Source: JAKZSU01 sp047517485 (GTDB lineage: Bacteria > Pseudomonadota > Alphaproteobacteria > UBA7887). Taken from it: a stretch of DNA of 6,904 nucleotides. Shown in pieces: positions 1 to 6,420 of the stretch (position 1 is its first letter; each line of letters starts with the position of its first letter). The stretch spans positions 1 through 6,904 of the forward strand of contig JAKZSU010000143.1 in the NCBI GenBank assembly GCA_047517485.1, in the 5' to 3' direction. Both the position numbers and the translations under genes were made by a program. Under the pieces are notes generated by a model that made no database searches, was not told where the DNA came from, and saw only the letters and a program-made list of their open reading frames with translations.

Positions 1-69
1 GTGTTCATGAGCATCTCCTCGGAGAAACTCCGAAAAGTGCTCCATCCAATTCAAATCGACACCATGCAT
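1..69 (-). CDS. Possible 5' end of a leftward gene, truncated by the window edge
   Basis: On the minus strand an ATG at 69 opens a frame of 23 codons that is still open at the window edge. It begins MHGVDLNWMEHFSEFLRGDA. A second in-frame ATG lies eight codons later (complement of 45-43). The frame is also open upstream of 69 back to a stop at 120, so the start is uncertain. There is no strong Shine-Dalgarno sequence; GAAGCGAAA directly precedes the ATG. The amphipathic, acidic-aromatic composition and the divergent position relative to the PucR-type regulator make a real gene plausible, possibly the regulator's target. I do not recognise the family from so short a piece, and it could be a chance open frame. 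Confidence 0.35.
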   Translation of the reverse strand, partial: MHGVDLNWMEHFSEFLRGDAHEH

Positions 70-94
70 TTTCGCTTCAAACCCCGCAGAAATC

Positions 95-111
95 CTGGCT
101 CTCAAAGCCAG
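95..111. promoter_or_regulatory. Short palindrome, candidate operator in divergent intergenic region
   Basis: The sequence CTGGCT-ctcaa-AGCCAG is a perfect 6-bp inverted repeat with a 5-nt spacer. It sits between the possible leftward gene starting at 69 and the PucR-type regulator starting at 200, where an autoregulatory operator could lie. No second copy was seen in this interval, so the assignment is weak. It could also be a chance palindrome or a small leader hairpin. Confidence 0.25.
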
Positions 112-135
112 CACCGCTCAGTTAACCGGACAGCA

Positions 136-164
136 GTGACAGCGGGCAGAATACTGATAATAAT
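136..164 (+). promoter_or_regulatory. Sigma70-like promoter for the PucR-type regulator
   Basis: GTGACA (136-141) and AATAAT (159-164) each match the -35 and -10 consensus at five of six positions, with a 17-bp spacer. The region is the most AT-rich part of the window. Transcription would start near 171, giving a leader of about 30 nt before the ATG at 200. This rests on consensus matching only. Confidence 0.45.
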
Positions 165-199
165 CGCTAAAAAATGTTCAGAATGCACAATCGCTTAAT

Positions 200-1486
200 A
201 TGATGGACTATCATACCAACGCACTTAACGAGGCCGTCCGGCGCTTGATCGACGGACCGTTCCCGCCGGCGGCTATCCGGCGTTTGAAAGATCGTTTAGC
301 CGCCACCAATGACGAATTGAACAATACGGTTCTTGCCGAAATTCCGGCTTTTTCCGAGTCCAGGAATCCAGACGTGCTTCCCGATCTGGCGCGACACGGT
401 CGCGAACACACCAGTGAAATAATACGATTGTTAAGCGGCGGTCCGGTCGATGACTTTGCGTTCGTCCGCGACTATGCCCGGCGGCGCACCGAGCAGCATT
501 TTCCGTTGGAATCCACTCTGCATGCTTATCGCTGTTGTCACAAAGTTTTTGCGCGCTGGGTGAGCGAGGCAACATTGTCGGTCGTATCGTCGCCGGAAGA
601 CGCGCGCCAAATTGTCGCCGCGGTTTCGGAATTTACGATGGAATACACGGATGCGATCAGTACCATCGCATCCAGCATGTATGTTTCGCGAACGCGGTTA
701 CTGGCTGATGTCGCGGGTGACCAGCGGGCCGAGCTACTCACTATTTTACTCGACGGCTACGACGAGTCCGATGGCCGCGTCGCGGAAATATTGCGCAACG
801 CAGGGTATCTCGATGGCCGTCGGTCGTTCTGCGTTGCGTTGGCCCAGTCGATAGACCCCGCGGAAATGTTGAATCCAGCACGCGCCCGCCGGCTGGCCGA
901 TTCAATTGATGAGATATTTATCGGAAAAGCTGTGCGCCACCTCATCGATTTGCGCGACAATATGGTCACCATCGTTTTTTCCGATGTTTGCCGCATATCC
1001 GGTTGGACGGTATCGCGGATCGACTTGGCCAAACGGCTCACGTCCGATCTCGCGGTGGTCGGCACCGCGGCCCTCATCGGGGTCAGCAATGACGCGCCCT
1101 CGACATCGCGGATCCCGATCGCCCATCGGCAAGCTCGGCTCGCCCTCGAATTCGCCGACATCACGCATCGTGTCACGCAATTTTCCGAGATTTCGCCTCA
1201 ACGTTTGATCTTGCATTTCGCCGGCGAGGAGTTCCAGCGCGTCTTACCGGCCTGGACCGGCGAATTCTTTCGGGCTGACGACAAAGCCCGCGGCGCTTTG
1301 GTCGCGACACTACGCGCCTACGCGAACGCGAATATGAACGCCTTGCAAGCCGCCGAAAAGCTAAAGGTACATCCCAATACGATCTATTCCCGATGGCAAA
1401 AAATTGCCGATATCACCGGCTTGGAGGCAAGATCCTATCACGCCTTGACCGAGTTGCTTCTGGTTGCCGATTGCATGCGTCGTTAG
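200..1486 (+). CDS. PucR/CdaR-family transcriptional regulator with C-terminal helix-turn-helix
   Basis: The 428-residue protein has the usual architecture of PucR/CdaR-type activators. The N-terminal part (about residues 1-165) is all-helical, resembles the RsbRD/histidine-kinase-like sensor region often found in this group, and contains a His/Cys-rich stretch near 108-115. A central domain (about 205-330) resembles the degenerate GGDEF-like domain of CdaR, with GVSNDAP and the RQARLALEFA helix at 311-320. The C-terminal HTH_30-type domain (about 365-425) has the signature AAEKLKVHPNTIYSRWQKIADITG. In this family the C-terminus binds DNA and the rest senses a metabolite, so it is a cytoplasmic regulator. 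Two adjacent ATGs (200 and 203) can start it; no Shine-Dalgarno is obvious. Third positions are visibly less GC-rich than in the ligase and reductase genes, which may indicate separate origin. The regulated genes are not evident; the divergent gene at the left edge is the nearest candidate. The family call is firm, the ligand unknown. Confidence 0.88.
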   Translation: MMDYHTNALNEAVRRLIDGPFPPAAIRRLKDRLAATNDELNNTVLAEIPAFSESRNPDVLPDLARHGREHTSEIIRLLSGGPVDDFAFVRDYARRRTEQHFPLESTLHAYRCCHKVFARWVSEATLSVVSSPEDARQIVAAVSEFTMEYTDAISTIASSMYVSRTRLLADVAGDQRAELLTILLDGYDESDGRVAEILRNAGYLDGRRSFCVALAQSIDPAEMLNPARARRLADSIDEIFIGKAVRHLIDLRDNMVTIVFSDVCRISGWTVSRIDLAKRLTSDLAVVGTAALIGVSNDAPSTSRIPIAHRQARLALEFADITHRVTQFSEISPQRLILHFAGEEFQRVLPAWTGEFFRADDKARGALVATLRAYANANMNALQAAEKLKVHPNTIYSRWQKIADITGLEARSYHALTELLLVADCMRR

Positions 1487-1638
1487 AATTCCGGCAAGAA
1501 CGAGTGCGGCATTGGCACAGTCTGAAGCCCAATGGCCAACGCCCCGCGGCGGGCCGTACGGGCAACAGCCGACTTTTCCTTTTGACACCGCGAACGGCCG
1601 CTCGTGATACGGCTTACGGCTTCCGGCTCCGGCATCAT
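1487..1638. other. Gene-free spacer with a small heptad repeat
   Basis: I see no convincing gene here after the regulator's stop codon. The stretch contains tandem heptads ACGGCTT-ACGGCTT-CCGGCTC at 1609-1629, just before the structured repeat. A weak stem (CATTGG with CCAATG, around 1510-1535) has no T-run and is not a convincing terminator. Together with the structured repeat, it fills the gap between the regulator and the next ORF. Confidence 0.4.
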
Positions 1639-1904
1639 AAGAGTCTTTCCGGGCTTAATTGAATCGGATTGACCGCACTCCCGCGGCCCCTGGCTAGGCG
1701 CGCGGTGCCGCGCGATGTGGGTGCGCACGCGAAGCCGCGCAACGACGCCAGGGGCCGTGGGAGTGCGGCCTGCGGTGGGCCAAATTGGCATTTCGCGCAG
1801 CTGGCGACGCTCGGCCGATGCGCCGCATCGCCCGTCGCGCCGCGCCACCTCGAAAAACCAATGTGGCCCATCAATCTGTTTCAATTAAATCCAGAAGGAC
1901 TCTA
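1639..1904 (-). repeat. Structured repeat, copy 1: three-way-junction inverted-repeat element (266 bp)
   Basis: Outer arms 1639-1672 and 1871-1904 are inverted repeats of 34 bp that pair at 27 positions. Arm A has stem 1673-1694 with 1747-1768 (22 bp, one mismatch). Arm B has stem 1776-1795 with 1851-1870 (17 of 20), with a further apical stem GCGACG (1804-1809) with CGTCGC (1833-1838). Linkers at the junction are 0, 7 (1769-1775) and 0 nt, so the whole element folds into a closed Y shape. It is homologous to 6421-6687 but in reverse orientation; strand is given relative to that copy. The ends read AGAG...CTCT. No target-site duplication is visible (ggcatcat on the left, agtgccaa on the right). 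It has no transposase and no credible ORF, which fits a non-autonomous dispersed repeat or a structured RNA. From memory, alphaproteobacterial genomes carry many intergenic repeats with TAGAGCA-type ends; membership here is unverified. Confidence 0.85.
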
Positions 1905-1918
1905 AGTGCCAAAATGCC

Positions 1919-2206
1919 GTGTCACAAGACGAGCTGCGAGGTCTGTCGGAAAATGTCGGCGAAGTGAAGGTCGAGGCCGACGAGATCCGCCGCTTGACCG
2001 CCGATCTGGAAGCGATTGTTCACCGCCTCCCGTTCCGCGATGCCGCCTTGTCCGAACGTCTGGTGCGTGGCTTGCGCCAGGCCGGGTTCGACCTTGCCGA
2101 CCCGCCAGCGACGGGCGGCTGGCCCGCCAACGACGGGCGGCTGGCCCGCCAACGACGGGTGGCTGACCCGGGCGTTTACTCCCGTGCGGACCGCGCCGCA
2201 TCGTGA
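1919..2206 (+). CDS. Small hypothetical protein, possibly a degenerate gene
   Basis: The ORF has 95 codons and starts at GTG 1919, the first start codon after the in-frame stop at 1886. Residues 1-60 look coding: a helical, heptad-like charged segment (SENVGEVKVEADEIRRLTAD) is followed by LSERLVRGLRQAGFDLADPP. From about residue 62 the frame runs into the 22-bp tandem repeat, whose period is not a multiple of three, so the tail changes to low-complexity sequence rich in Gly, Ala, Arg and Asp. There is no Shine-Dalgarno before the GTG, and the start lies only 15 bp beyond the structured repeat. It may therefore be a gene that lost its 5' end and had its 3' end rewritten by repeat expansion. 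I recognise no family. Confidence 0.4.
   Translation: MSQDELRGLSENVGEVKVEADEIRRLTADLEAIVHRLPFRDAALSERLVRGLRQAGFDLADPPATGGWPANDGRLARQRRVADPGVYSRADRAAS
2099..2174. repeat. 22-bp GC-rich tandem repeat
   Basis: Two identical 22-bp units lie at 2109-2130 and 2131-2152, each beginning CGACGGGCGGCTGGCCCGCC. A diverged third unit follows (2153-2174), and a partial unit precedes them. Each unit contains GGCGG-ctggc-CCGCC, so every copy can form a small hairpin. The period shifts reading frame at each unit, so the array does not encode a uniform peptide repeat. It overlaps the end of the small ORF at 1919-2206. Identical adjacent units suggest recent slippage. Confidence 0.85.
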
Positions 2207-2364
2207 TCGATGGCACAGACTCGTTCGCCGCCGCGCGGCGTGACCGCACTTGGTGACACCGCGCACAGCGTCCCGGTCGCCCGCTCTCTACTTCATCCCC
2301 GGTCGGTGTCCACCGCTGTCCCGTGGCGGGCGCCAAAGTGAATGTGTAGATCGAGGATTTCATT

Positions 2365-3396
2365 ATGGATGCGAAAAATTTTGGCCGGGCTTTCACCACT
2401 ACCACGGCAGCTCTCTGTGCGTTGACGCTGGCAATGCCGGCGGGCGCGGTGGACATTTGGACGATCGGCACCGCCGACAACGCCGATACTGAGTTTCTTG
2501 TCTTGCCGACCGCCGGCGCGGCCATCGACGGGCCGTATCTTTTCGACGTCGATGTCGATATCGCGCCCGACGATTTCGTCCGCCTTCTCGCCGGTATGGA
2601 CGAAGATCCCGCGGGCGACGTGCAGCCCGACGACTTCAGTCCGCTGACCATCGCCTATACCACCGACTGCGATCTGTTACCCGGCTCGGAGGCGGAACTC
2701 GCGATCGATGTTGCCAGTCTCCACAATGTCGTCGACGATCCGCTCGGCAATGACGGCGAGCTCGCCTGGTCGGTCGATATCGGCGGCGCGGTGACCGCGA
2801 TCAGTTTCGCCGCCATCGACACCCCTGGCGGCGCGATGTCGCCCGGCGCGCTCGGGGTTGGCGAGGTCCATACTTTCGCGGTCACCCAGGATCAGCTCGG
2901 CGCCGACATTATCGTGTCGATGGATGATGGCTGGCGCCTCTCGTTCGATGCCTTGGCACTGACCGGCGATTGCGTCGATGACAGCGCCAAGATCAGCGGC
3001 AAGATCGGCACCGGCAACGGCAAGGGCCGCGGCCGTGGCGCGCCGACCCACACTTTCGCCGGCGCGGTGGGAACCGACACCGATGGCGGCACGGTGGGCG
3101 AAATCACCGTCAATTACCGCCCGGCCGGCGAGACCCCGTCGACCTGCACCTACACGCCGGTCGGCGCTCTCGTCTATAACATCGTCGACGACCTCGACGT
3201 CGCGATGATCGACACGGACTACGAGTGTATTGGTGGCATCTACCACGACTATGCCGGCGCCGCGTCGATACTCTTGACCGCCCGCGACAAGGGCAACGAT
3301 CGAGGCACGGTCGTGATTGTTGCCGACCACGGCCTACTCGACATTGAGGATTCGCTGGAGACGGGTAACGTCATCATCGCGCCGCCGGTGATCTAG
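2365..3396 (+). CDS. Exported acidic protein of unknown family
   Basis: The protein has 343 residues. Its start at ATG 2365 is supported by an upstream AGGA eight bases away. The N-terminus is a classical Sec signal peptide: positively charged start, hydrophobic core at about residues 12-24, and an Ala-Gly-Ala cleavage site at 26-28. The mature part is strongly acidic, predicted beta-rich, and in two blocks. Block one (about 29-204) and block two (about 228-340) are joined by a basic glycine-rich linker, KISGKIGTGNGKGRGRG, at 209-225. Four cysteines remain after processing (102, 203, 261, 288), enough for two disulfides and consistent with folding in the periplasm or outside. The Asp-rich stretches (DVDVDIAPDD, GTDTDGG) might bind Ca2+, but none fits a canonical EF-hand, dockerin or RTX repeat. 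There is no C-terminal anchor or sorting motif. It is transcribed alone and converges on the reductase gene. Gene reality is well supported; function is unknown. Confidence 0.82.
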   Translation: MDAKNFGRAFTTTTAALCALTLAMPAGAVDIWTIGTADNADTEFLVLPTAGAAIDGPYLFDVDVDIAPDDFVRLLAGMDEDPAGDVQPDDFSPLTIAYTTDCDLLPGSEAELAIDVASLHNVVDDPLGNDGELAWSVDIGGAVTAISFAAIDTPGGAMSPGALGVGEVHTFAVTQDQLGADIIVSMDDGWRLSFDALALTGDCVDDSAKISGKIGTGNGKGRGRGAPTHTFAGAVGTDTDGGTVGEITVNYRPAGETPSTCTYTPVGALVYNIVDDLDVAMIDTDYECIGGIYHDYAGAASILLTARDKGNDRGTVVIVADHGLLDIEDSLETGNVIIAPPVI

Positions 3397-3414
3397 ACTC
3401 TGTTGGATGGGGAG

Positions 3415-3450
3415 TCGGAGCGGGAGGGACATCGCGCCTTTCCGCTCCGA
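3415..3450. terminator. Hairpin terminator between convergent genes
   Basis: TCGGAGCGG (3415-3423) pairs perfectly with CCGCTCCGA (3442-3450). The stem can extend inward through 3428/3437 with G-T wobbles, giving about 14 bp around an 8-nt loop. It lies between the stop of the exported-protein gene (3396) and the stop of the leftward reductase gene (3461). No good T-tract follows on either side, so it may act as a Rho-assisted or transcript-end-protecting hairpin serving both strands. Confidence 0.55.
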
Positions 3451-3460
3451 GCGTTTGCCG

Positions 3461-4444
3461 TCAATCCCCCGGCCACACACCGGCGGTCATCGCGCGTTGC
3501 CGCGCCAGGCCGTAGACAAAGTCGATCGCCGGCGTCGGCACCTCGATCATCCGTCCCAGCTCCGCCACCGCGCCGATCAGCGCCGGCAACTCGACCATCT
3601 GACCGGCCTCGAAATCCTGCAAGGTCGAGGTCTTGTGATCGCCGACCTCGCCGCCGCCCTTGAGCCGCCGGTCGACGTCGATCGGGAATTTGACCCCGAG
3701 CTTTTCGCCGATCGCCTTGGCCTCGATCATCATCGCGCGCACCGTCGGGCGCACCCCCTCGTCGTCGGCGATCTTGGCCAGGGTCGCGCCGGTTAGCATG
3801 CTCACCGGGTTGAAGGCGACGTTGCCCCACAGCTTGATCCAGATTTCGTCGCGGATGCGCGGTCGCACCGGTGATTTCATGCCGGCTCGAATCATCGCCT
3901 GGCTCAACGCCGTGGCGCGTTCCGAGCGCGCGCCGTCGGGCTCGCCGATCGGCACCCGGTCGAGCGCGATATGGCGCACCACCCCGGGCTCGATCACTTC
4001 CGCCGCCGGATAGACCACGCAGCCGATCACCCGCTCGGGCCCGATATGGGTCCACTGCACGTCGCCGGGATCGACGGTCGCGATCCGCTGGTCGCGCCAC
4101 GGACCGTCGAGCTGGTAAAAATACCACCACGGCACGCCGTTGACCGCCGGCACCACCGCCGTTTTGGGCCCAAGCAGCGGCGCCATCTTGGCCGCGATGG
4201 CGGGGATCTGGTGCGCCTTCATCGCGATGATGACGTAGTCCTGCGGTCCTACCTCTTGCGGGTCCTCGACGCAGGTCGGCCGGGTGACGATATCGCCGGT
4301 CCCGCTGAGTAAGCGCAATCCGTGCCGGTTGATCGCCTCGAGCTTGGCGCCGCGCGCGATCACCGTGACGTCCTCGCCGGCATTGGCCAGGCGCGCCGCC
4401 AGATAGCCGCCGATCGCCCCCGCGCCATAGACGCAGATTTTCAC
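3461..4444 (-). CDS. Ketopantoate reductase-family 2-oxoacid reductase (PanE/ApbA family)
   Basis: The 327-residue protein has the two-domain fold of 2-dehydropantoate 2-reductases, which reduce 2-dehydropantoate to pantoate with NADPH in the cytoplasm. The Rossmann motif GAGAIG is at 7-12. VNG, the active-site asparagine region, is at 101-103. The C-terminal domain carries KLWGNVAFN at 204-212, with family catalytic Lys204 and conserved Asn208 and Asn212. HKTSTLQD (270-277) and Glu285 match the family's serine and catalytic/substrate-binding glutamate. Length is slightly above the 300 or so residues of E. coli PanE. The segment after VNG is PWWYFYQL, a bulky aromatic run that differs from classical PanE and marks a proteobacterial subfamily whose substrate may not be ketopantoate. 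The start is GTG at 4444, overlapping the ligase stop as GTGA, so the two are probably translationally coupled. Family is certain; true pantothenate function is doubtful. Confidence 0.9.
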   Translation of the reverse strand: MKICVYGAGAIGGYLAARLANAGEDVTVIARGAKLEAINRHGLRLLSGTGDIVTRPTCVEDPQEVGPQDYVIIAMKAHQIPAIAAKMAPLLGPKTAVVPAVNGVPWWYFYQLDGPWRDQRIATVDPGDVQWTHIGPERVIGCVVYPAAEVIEPGVVRHIALDRVPIGEPDGARSERATALSQAMIRAGMKSPVRPRIRDEIWIKLWGNVAFNPVSMLTGATLAKIADDEGVRPTVRAMMIEAKAIGEKLGVKFPIDVDRRLKGGGEVGDHKTSTLQDFEAGQMVELPALIGAVAELGRMIEVPTPAIDFVYGLARQRAMTAGVWPGD

Positions 4445-5970
4445 GACGCGCCGCCGAGCCCGAGCTTCTCCGCCAAACCGATGCGTTGCAGCTTGCCGGT
4501 CGCGCCCTTGGGAATTTCGGCGACGAACAGCACTTTGCGCGGCACCTTGAAGTCGGCGAGACGCACCGCCGCGAAGTCGCGGATCTCGCGCTCCCCGGCG
4601 CTCGCGCCGTCGCGCAGCACCACCGCCGCCGCGACCTCCTCGCCGAGCTTGGGGTGTGGCATCGCGAAGGTCACCACCTGGGCCACCGCCGGGTGATCCA
4701 TCAGCACTTCGTCGACCTCCTTCGGGCTCACCTTCTCGCCGCCGCGGTTGATGATCTCCTTGAGCCGGCCGGTGATCGTCAGATAACCCTCGTCGTCGAG
4801 CACCCCCTGATCGCCGGTACGGAACCAGCCCTCGGCATACCCCGCCGCATTGGCCTCCGGATTATTTTCATAGCCCAAGGTCACATTGGCGCCGCGGATC
4901 ACCACCTCGCCGGTCACCCCCGGCGCGGTGGTCGCGGCGCCGCCCGGCGCCATGATCTGGACCTCGGGGCCGGCGGCGATCCCCACCGAGCCCGGTTTGC
5001 GCGGCGCCGGCGGCAGCGGATTGCTCGCCATCTGATGCGCCGCCTCGGTCATGCCGTAGGATTCGATCACCGGCGCGCCGAAAGTATCCTCGAGTTCGGC
5101 CATCACCTGCGGCGGTAGCGACGCCGACGACGAGCGGATCAGCCGCAAGTCGCTGCGCTCGACGATTTCGGTATTGCGGGGGGCGCGCGCGAGGATGGTC
5201 TGATGCATGGTCGGCACCGCGGTGTACCAAGTGGGCTTATATTCATCGAGCCAGGCGAAGAAGCGCAGCGCGTTGAACCCCGGCGTACACACCACCGACG
5301 CGCCGCCGGCGATCGACGACAGCACCGCGGCAATCAGTCCGTGAATATGAAACAGCGGCATCACGTTGAGACAGCGGTCGCCCGGCGCGAGTGCCAGGGT
5401 GGCGCCGATATGACGCGCCGAGGCGCACAGATTGGCATGGCTCAACGGCACGATCTTGGGCCGCGACGTGGTGCCCGAGGTATGCAGCACCAGCGCGATA
5501 TCGGCCGCGCCGGCGGCACCGGTTATTGGGGTGCGGTCCTGGGCCGGGCCGGATAGCCCAAATTCACCCGCCGCGCCGTCGCCCGCGCTCAGTTCATAAA
5601 CCGGTATGCCCCGCGCCTCGGCCGCGCCGCGCGCCGGGGTGTCGTCACCGGCCATCACCACCAGGGCGCGGGCATTGAGATCCGAGAGGTAAAAATCGAA
5701 CTCTTCCGCGCGATACGCCGGATTCAACGGTGCCGTTGTCGCGGCACAGGCGATGGTCAGGAACGCGCTCGCCATCTCCGGGCCATTGGGCAGCACGATC
5801 GCCACCCGGTCGTTGCGGCCGATGCCGTGGCGGTTGAGGGTTTCGATCACCGCATCGGTCTGGCGCGCCAGACCGGCATGGGTCAGCGACGCCCGCTCGG
5901 GCGCGGCGATGGCTTCGGCCTCCTGGGCACCAGCGCGCAGGAGGTCGTAAAGAGTGTCTGCATTGCTCAT
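4441..5970 (-). CDS. AMP-forming acyl-CoA synthetase, oxalate-CoA ligase type
   Basis: This is a full-length (509 aa) ANL-superfamily enzyme, which adenylates a carboxylate and transfers it to CoA. The P-loop HTSGTTSRPK is at 163-172, the A5 motif YGMTEAAH at 305-312, TGD at 385-387, the hinge GRLKEIINRGGEKVSPKEVD at 401-420, and PKGATGKLQR with the catalytic Lys493 at 487-496. Several stretches closely match, from memory, the oxalyl-CoA synthetases of plants and yeast (AAE3/Pcs60): PLFHIHGL, PTWYTAVPTMHQ, RSSSASL, ASNPLP, YENNPEAN. The histidine ending the A5 motif (H312) corresponds to one reported to contact oxalate in AAE3. Oxalate is therefore the best substrate guess, but no formyl-CoA transferase or oxalyl-CoA decarboxylase gene is nearby, and another small acid is possible. 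The start is ATG 5970 with only a weak, distant AGGG upstream. Its stop overlaps the reductase start by 4 bp. General enzyme class is near certain, substrate moderate. Confidence 0.93.
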   Translation of the reverse strand: MSNADTLYDLLRAGAQEAEAIAAPERASLTHAGLARQTDAVIETLNRHGIGRNDRVAIVLPNGPEMASAFLTIACAATTAPLNPAYRAEEFDFYLSDLNARALVVMAGDDTPARGAAEARGIPVYELSAGDGAAGEFGLSGPAQDRTPITGAAGAADIALVLHTSGTTSRPKIVPLSHANLCASARHIGATLALAPGDRCLNVMPLFHIHGLIAAVLSSIAGGASVVCTPGFNALRFFAWLDEYKPTWYTAVPTMHQTILARAPRNTEIVERSDLRLIRSSSASLPPQVMAELEDTFGAPVIESYGMTEAAHQMASNPLPPAPRKPGSVGIAAGPEVQIMAPGGAATTAPGVTGEVVIRGANVTLGYENNPEANAAGYAEGWFRTGDQGVLDDEGYLTITGRLKEIINRGGEKVSPKEVDEVLMDHPAVAQVVTFAMPHPKLGEEVAAAVVLRDGASAGEREIRDFAAVRLADFKVPRKVLFVAEIPKGATGKLQRIGLAEKLGLGGAS

Positions 5971-6026
5971 GATGGGGCGGTTTTACCCTGGAAATCGGCG
6001 CCAGCCAACCGTGCCGTTATCGTGGC

Positions 6027-6380
6027 CTAAACCGTGAGATCGATCCGCGTGACCAGTCCAGGCGACGCGCCGCCATCGCCTTGGACTCGGCGATAAGCCG
6101 CGTTGGGGAGATCCGGCTTGATGGTTTCCTCGCGCGCGCCGAATACCAGACGTTCCTGCGCGATCGCCTGGGCGAGAAATCCGATTGCGAAGCGCCGCGA
6201 TGCCAGCCCGCGCCCGGCCTCGGTACGGCGTGAAACCTTGATTTCGATTTCCGTCGGAATTTTGGCCGGCGCTCGCGACCAATCGCGCCGAACCGACGGG
6301 CGCGCATGACGAGTGGCCTCTCCCGCTGGTAGCGGCAGCGCGCCCCACGCCCCGATCCTGCCCCCTTCGACTCCCGACAT
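6027..6380 (-). CDS. Small hypothetical protein upstream of the ligase gene
   Basis: An ORF of up to 117 codons ends 56 bp before the ligase start, on the same strand. Codon choice over the last 80 or so residues looks coding, with G/C third bases. The C-terminal part holds RFAIGFLAQAIAQERLVFG followed by NAAYRR and a terminal VTRIDLTV. This FLAQxIAQE...AYR layout reminds me of short uncharacterised alphaproteobacterial proteins with a disordered basic N-terminus, but that is from memory and unverified. The first 40 residues (Gly/Ala/Arg-rich) may not be translated: ATG 6380 lacks a Shine-Dalgarno and an alternative start is not clear. It lies 40 bp from structured repeat copy 2, so it may be a gene shortened at its 5' end. 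No function is proposed. Confidence 0.42.
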   Translation of the reverse strand: MSGVEGGRIGAWGALPLPAGEATRHARPSVRRDWSRAPAKIPTEIEIKVSRRTEAGRGLASRRFAIGFLAQAIAQERLVFGAREETIKPDLPNAAYRRVQGDGGASPGLVTRIDLTV

Positions 6381-6420
6381 AGTAATCTAGATAGGCGAAA
6401 TAGGGCCGGTCTGCCAGGGC

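Noticed and set aside
1..198. Rightward 65-codon open frame before the regulator
   Set aside because: Basic, low-information peptide with no ribosome binding site. It spans the promoter region and ends just before the regulator start, so it is more likely non-coding.
1639..1904. tRNA-like or tmRNA-like RNA gene
   Set aside because: The branched fold is suggestive, but there is no T-loop GTTCRA-type motif, anticodon arm or CCA end, and it is present in two inverted, diverged copies.
1483..1905. Open frames within structured repeat copy 1 on both strands
   Set aside because: They are Arg/Ala/Pro-rich frames produced by GC-rich palindromic DNA, start or end in the repeat arms, and have no conserved domain.
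2099..2174. CRISPR array
   Set aside because: The repeat units are directly abutting with no spacers and no cas genes are present.
1902..2651. Leftward 249-codon open frame
   Set aside because: It lies opposite the exported-protein signal region and the tandem repeat. Its composition is Arg/Ser/Pro-rich, typical of a shadow frame in GC-rich DNA.
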